A DNA stretch of 8,735 nucleotides, from the NCBI GenBank assembly GCA_946885425.1, contig CAMPGJ010000039.1, positions 1 to 8,735 on the forward strand. The letters are read 5' to 3'. Every line of letters starts with the position of its first letter. Within the stretch, counting starts at the first letter, position 1. Both the position numbers and the translations under genes were made by a program. The notes under the pieces are model-generated. The model searched no databases. It was given only the letters and a program-made list of their open reading frames with translations, and had not been told where the DNA came from. This DNA is from an uncultured bacterium (GTDB lineage Bacteria > Patescibacteria > Microgenomatia > Levybacterales > UBA12049). Shown piece by piece: positions 6,470 through 8,735 of this stretch.

Positions 6470-6473
6470 TATG

Positions 6474-6570
6474 CCAAATATCCAATATCTAATCAAATGA
6501 CAACAAAAAAACTATGCGTATTGGATATTTATTAGATATTGGTAATTGGATATTGGATATTTGATATTTA
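6474..6570. repeat. AT-rich TTGGATATT minisatellite, copy B, with inverted arms (downstream of dprA)
   Basis: Holds exact 16-mers shared with copy A (GGTAATTGGATATTGG at 6541-6556, GATATTGGATATTTGA at 6549-6564). It also contains reverse-oriented arms: CAAATATCCAAT (6475-6486) pairs with ATTGGATATTTG (6553-6564), and CCAATATCTAAT (6482-6493) pairs with ATTAGATATTGG (6531-6542). The dyad begins 5 nt after the dprA stop and could form the 3' hairpin of the dprA transcript, although no T-run follows. It also occupies the region upstream of the next gene's promoter. Confidence 0.8.
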
Positions 6571-6574
6571 CTTG

Positions 6575-6583
6575 TGCTACTCT
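6575..6583 (+). promoter_or_regulatory. Extended -10 promoter for the gene at 6590 (predicted leaderless)
   Basis: TG (6575-6576), one base, TACTCT (6578-6583), then exactly 6 nt to ATG 6590. A TTGGAT from the AT-rich repeat (6553-6558) is 19 nt upstream, a marginal -35. No Shine-Dalgarno is present. Confidence 0.6.
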
Positions 6584-6589
6584 AAATGT

Positions 6590-7258
6590 ATGGATGGGAA
6601 TGTTCCTCAACCCCAGTCGGGAAAGAATAAGCTGGTCATAATCATAGGTAGCGTTGTTGTAGCGGCAATTTTGCTTTTGCCTGTGATACTTATATTTGTC
6701 AAAGGTTCTGCTCCCAAAACGGCTTCATCAAATGAAACTGGAGCATCTGGGACTGGGATAGGAAGTAAGCTTCCTTTTTCTAAGCCAGCAGACAAGGTTA
6801 AGCAAGTCCCAGTCCCAACACCTTATTTTGCCTTTGATACTTATACAGACGAGAAGTTTAGCATGGCGTATCCTGAGACATGGATCATTAAACAAACACG
6901 TGAGACAGAAGGGAAGACTGTAGTATTTAAACCTCCGACGATTGGCGAGAAAGAGTATCTTCCAAGCATTATGGTAACAATTAGAGAGAATAAAACGCAT
7001 CCATGGCTGATAGAATCGGAAGATTATTATCGCGAGAGTTTAGGATTTCAGGAATCTACAATAACACTTGATGGATCTCGCGCAACAAAATTGTTTGGTA
7101 CTTTCCCCTCTAAGATGAATCCTTCACAAAGTATCCATATCTTTTTAACAAGAAATAATTATAGTTATCTCATAAAATATCAATATGCCGGGAAAAAATA
7201 TAATGTAGACAGTGAAAAGCTTTTCACCTCGATGGTAGCTAACTTCAAGTTTAGATAG
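6590..7258 (+). CDS. Membrane-anchored protein with PsbP/Mog1-like extracytoplasmic domain
   Basis: 222 residues. A short polar cytoplasmic head (1-14, with Lys12 and Lys14) precedes one hydrophobic helix (15-37, LVIIIGSVVVAAILLLPVIL). Next come a Ser/Gly/Pro linker (39-80) and a compact domain at 83-222. That domain starts DTYTDEKFSMAYPETW, the typical opening of PsbP-like/DUF1795 (Mog1/PsbP fold) domains, where a strand reading FS-hydrophobic-YP-x-x-W is conserved. It ends with a strand and helix pair (YLIKYQYAG...FTSMVANFKF), as such domains do. The domain is predicted outside the membrane; its ligand is unknown. ATG 6590 is chosen rather than the upstream in-frame GTG/ATG region from 6539, because that part is repeat DNA and the extended -10 sits 6 nt before 6590. 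The gene has its own promoter after the dprA repeat region and converges on the Cys-rich gene. Confidence 0.82.
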   Translation: MDGNVPQPQSGKNKLVIIIGSVVVAAILLLPVILIFVKGSAPKTASSNETGASGTGIGSKLPFSKPADKVKQVPVPTPYFAFDTYTDEKFSMAYPETWIIKQTRETEGKTVVFKPPTIGEKEYLPSIMVTIRENKTHPWLIESEDYYRESLGFQESTITLDGSRATKLFGTFPSKMNPSQSIHIFLTRNNYSYLIKYQYAGKKYNVDSEKLFTSMVANFKFR

Positions 7259-7310
7259 AAGCTTAAGACCTTTTGCCTTTATTCATGGGTATCGTTATTT
7301 AGCAGGGCTC

Positions 7311-7434
7311 CGCAGAACTAATCAGAACCCTACGCAGAACTACGCTGAAATATTGCAACTTGTCACCCCGACCGGCCCGCTCCTCGACTATGCTCGGAAT
7401 GACAAAGTGTATTCTGATTTGTTCTGCGTTTCAG
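7311..7434. repeat. Composite palindromic intergenic element between convergent genes
   Basis: The core is an imperfect dyad: TTGTCACCCCGA (7360-7371) against TCGGAATGACAA (7394-7405), pairing 6 bp + 4 bp around a 2-nt mismatch. Flanking pieces also pair: ACGCAGAAC (7332-7340) with GTTCTGCGT (7421-7429), and ATCAGAA (7321-7327) with TTCTGAT (7412-7418). CGCAGAACTA occurs twice as a direct repeat (7311-7320, 7333-7342). The TGTCA...CCCGA / TCGGAATGACA pattern resembles dispersed REP/MITE-like repeats found in many bacteria. Placed between two convergent genes, it may end transcription from either side, but no T-run terminator is seen. Confidence 0.6.
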
Positions 7435-7451
7435 TTATGAGTAGTTCGGCG

Positions 7452-8003
7452 CTAATTCACGCATGCCAGCGTACATTGGGGGTCGCTTACCTTTTGTATA
7501 TAGATAGGGTCGTCTGGAGATTGGGCGTAGCGACAAAATTGTTTTCCTGGAGGATTTCTCCCCGGTACAGGAATAGTATCCACAACGCCTCCGCTGGCAG
7601 TGCATGCAGCGATATCTTCGTCGCAGTAAGCCCATACTTCTTCTCTTGTTGGGCATTGGCATGCTGCTGTTTTTATACCATGACTTGGGCAATCAGGGAG
7701 AGGTCTATTAGGGTCTTGTGGATCAGGATCTGCTAGTGTAGGCGCAGCACTTCCTGATGCGCTTGAGCTTCCGCCTGAGGCACTTGCTACCACGTGACCA
7801 AAGGTATACAGCTGCATGTTATCCTTTGATTCTTCCGGAGCTTGGGGTATTATCGTTACCACACCTGAGTTTGGGACTGGGCGGGTAGTTGAGAGGTTAT
7901 TTCCTCCTGATACATAAAACCCTCCTATCATCGCCAAAAGCAGCATTGCTGTAAGGTAGGGGTGTCCTGGACCTTGCGATCCTTCTCTTAAAGCACCACT
8001 CAT
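7452..8003 (-). CDS. Exported or membrane-anchored Cys-rich protein of unknown function
   Basis: 183 residues. A polar head (1-15) is followed by one hydrophobic segment (16-33, YLTAMLLLAMIGGFYVSGG), acting as anchor or signal. A Pro/Ser-rich stretch then carries the motif NMQLYTF (62-68), a Ser/Gly/Ala linker (73-90), and a C-terminal module with eight cysteines (C105, 115, 117, 127, 134, 157, 177, 181). The even number and the extracytoplasmic position suggest disulphides; the pattern fits no family I can name. The module ends right at the C-terminus (CTLACVN). The start is supported by a -35/-10 promoter ending 7 nt before the ATG. It is divergent from a VWA gene that shares the MQxYTF motif, so the two may work together at the cell surface (inference). 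Base composition is richer in GC than its neighbours in the linker. Confidence 0.78.
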   Translation of the reverse strand: MSGALREGSQGPGHPYLTAMLLLAMIGGFYVSGGNNLSTTRPVPNSGVVTIIPQAPEESKDNMQLYTFGHVVASASGGSSSASGSAAPTLADPDPQDPNRPLPDCPSHGIKTAACQCPTREEVWAYCDEDIAACTASGGVVDTIPVPGRNPPGKQFCRYAQSPDDPIYIQKVSDPQCTLACVN

Positions 8004-8010
8004 ATAGTCT

Positions 8011-8040
8011 ATTATGGTTTTTTCTGTAGTAAAAAGTCAA
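8011..8040 (-). promoter_or_regulatory. Promoter of the Cys-rich gene (predicted leaderless)
   Basis: On the minus strand: TTGACT (8040-8035), an 18-nt spacer, CATAAT (8016-8011), then 7 nt to ATG 8003. This is the best -35 in the window; no extended TG is present here. There is no Shine-Dalgarno before the ATG. Confidence 0.7.
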
Positions 8041-8045
8041 TTATG

Positions 8046-8065
8046 AATTGCTTGCTTGCTCAATT
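8046..8065. promoter_or_regulatory. Small dyad in the divergent promoter region
   Basis: AATTG (8046-8050) and CAATT (8061-8065) are inverted around a CTTGCTTGCT spacer, next to the -35 of the Cys-rich gene and upstream of the VWA gene. It could be a shared operator for the divergent pair. The arms are only 5 bp, so chance is quite possible. Confidence 0.2.
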
Positions 8066-8081
8066 TAAAAGGATCTACTAT
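8052..8081 (+). promoter_or_regulatory. Possible promoter of the VWA gene
   Basis: TTGCTT (8052-8057), an 18-nt spacer, TACTAT (8076-8081), with 12 nt to ATG 8094. TATTAT (8079-8084) is an alternative -10, 9 nt from the ATG. Neither has the TGn extension seen at the other genes, so this is the weakest promoter call here. Confidence 0.35.
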
Positions 8082-8093
8082 TATTGAATAGAG

Positions 8094-8735
8094 ATGTATA
8101 TTGTAATATTACTATTGACGGTGGCATTTTCAGCGGTTGCAGTAGGAGGAAATATACCTAAAGCAGATCCTTATCCAAGTGAAAAGCCTGTTGAAGTGAA
8201 TATAAATCCTGCTATAAAGAAAGCAGATTCACAAGGTACCATGCAGATGTATACATTCTCCGGGGAGAGAATTATTCCTACTCCTGCTTGTCCAGTAGGC
8301 GGCAATGTAGAGGTAATGTTTATTATCGACTATTCTGGGAGTACTGAGGGAGAAAAGTTAAACAAAGAAAAAGCTGCTGCTGGTGTGTTTATTGATACAT
8401 TAGCCAGGAATCCCCAAAATAGAGTTGGATTTGTTGTCTTTAATGAAAAAGGCAGGTTGGTAAGTCCTTTATCAAGTGATTTCACTTCTGTAAAGCGGGC
8501 GGTAAATAGCCTTCCTGATGGAGATGGATATACGTGTATTAAATGTGGAATAGAAGCAGCAAATAGTCATCTAGCATCAAATGCCAGACCTGCACTTCCC
8601 AAAGTAATTGTTTTGTTGAGCGACGGATATGCTAATAGGCCTGAACCCAAAGATGTAGCCATCCAATTAACTAAAGATACTGTTTCTCAGGGGCATCAGC
8701 AGCAAAAGATAACATATTATCCTATTGGGTTTAGT
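8094..8735 (+). CDS. Exported von Willebrand factor A (VWA) domain protein, 3' partial
   Basis: The frame is open to the right edge; 214 residues are visible. A signal or anchor segment (1-18, YIVILLLTVAFSAVAVGG) is followed by a Pro/Lys-rich linker, the motif TMQMYTF (49-55), then a VWA domain from about residue 72. All metal-ion-dependent adhesion site positions are present: D79-Y-S81-G-S83 (DxSxS), T147 and D177 (LLSDG). VWA domains bind partner proteins through a divalent cation, so an adhesion or surface-assembly role fits. Unusual are two cysteines, C148-I-K-C151, directly after the MIDAS Thr, plus C66 just before the domain. ATG 8094 is the first start after an in-frame TGA at 8085-8087. 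The gene is divergent from the Cys-rich gene by 90 nt. More of the VWA domain and any further domains lie outside the window. Confidence 0.9.
   Translation, partial: MYIVILLLTVAFSAVAVGGNIPKADPYPSEKPVEVNINPAIKKADSQGTMQMYTFSGERIIPTPACPVGGNVEVMFIIDYSGSTEGEKLNKEKAAAGVFIDTLARNPQNRVGFVVFNEKGRLVSPLSSDFTSVKRAVNSLPDGDGYTCIKCGIEAANSHLASNARPALPKVIVLLSDGYANRPEPKDVAIQLTKDTVSQGHQQQKITYYPIGFS

Noticed and set aside
6539..6589. 17-codon extension upstream of ATG 6590
   Set aside because: It is the translated AT-rich repeat (VIGYWIFDIY...), and the promoter box at 6575-6583 would be inside the gene.
7353..7736. 127-codon plus-strand frame opposite the Cys-rich gene
   Set aside because: Its composition is irregular, it begins in palindromic repeat DNA, and the minus-strand frame has a promoter, signal segment and ordered modules.

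Overview
The window looks like a piece of a Candidate Phyla Radiation (Patescibacteria) genome, most likely Microgenomates-like. This is an inference from gene content and style: moderately AT-rich DNA, many lineage-specific unknown proteins, small membrane-anchored secreted proteins, and start codons without Shine-Dalgarno sequences. Several genes end in TGA (for example at 2497-2499 and 4197-4199), and the clear genes read through without internal TGA. The code is therefore the standard bacterial one, not the UGA=Gly code of Gracilibacteria/Absconditabacteria.

Layout. (1) 2-1732 +: a transpeptidase of the PBP2/MrdA type (peptidoglycan elongation), cut at its 5' end by the window edge. (2) 1753-4199 +: three unknown genes, namely a phosphoribosyltransferase-like protein, a small charged helical protein whose frame continues after its stop, and a 414-residue protein with a glycine/beta-rich middle. 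(3) 4223-5224 -: an acidic protein carrying one topoisomerase-I-type zinc ribbon, convergent with the previous gene. (4) 5354-6469 +: dprA, the DNA-processing protein that loads RecA on incoming single strands. It is divergent from the zinc-ribbon gene, flanked on both sides by the same AT-rich repeat, and carries a GC-rich hairpin element in frame. (5) 6590-7258 +: a membrane-anchored protein with a PsbP/Mog1-like extracytoplasmic domain. (6) 7259-7451: a convergent intergenic region holding a palindromic repeat. (7) 7452-8003 - and 8094-8735 + (cut by the window end): a divergent pair of exported proteins, one Cys-rich and one with a von Willebrand A domain. They share a conserved MQxYTF module and are probably surface components.

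The most striking global signal is in the promoters. Six of the seven genes with a visible start (1753, 2534, 2955, 5354, 6590 on +, and 5224 on -) have an extended -10 box, TGnTAnnnT. In five of them exactly 6 nt separate the box from the ATG; at 2955 the gap is 7 nt. The gene starting at 8003 on - has CATAAT 7 nt before its ATG plus a -35 TTGACT. Transcription should then start at or next to the A of ATG, so these mRNAs are predicted to be leaderless, with each gene transcribed from its own promoter even where genes lie only 20-35 nt apart. The same pattern fixes the start codons and removes spurious N-terminal extensions of three reading frames.
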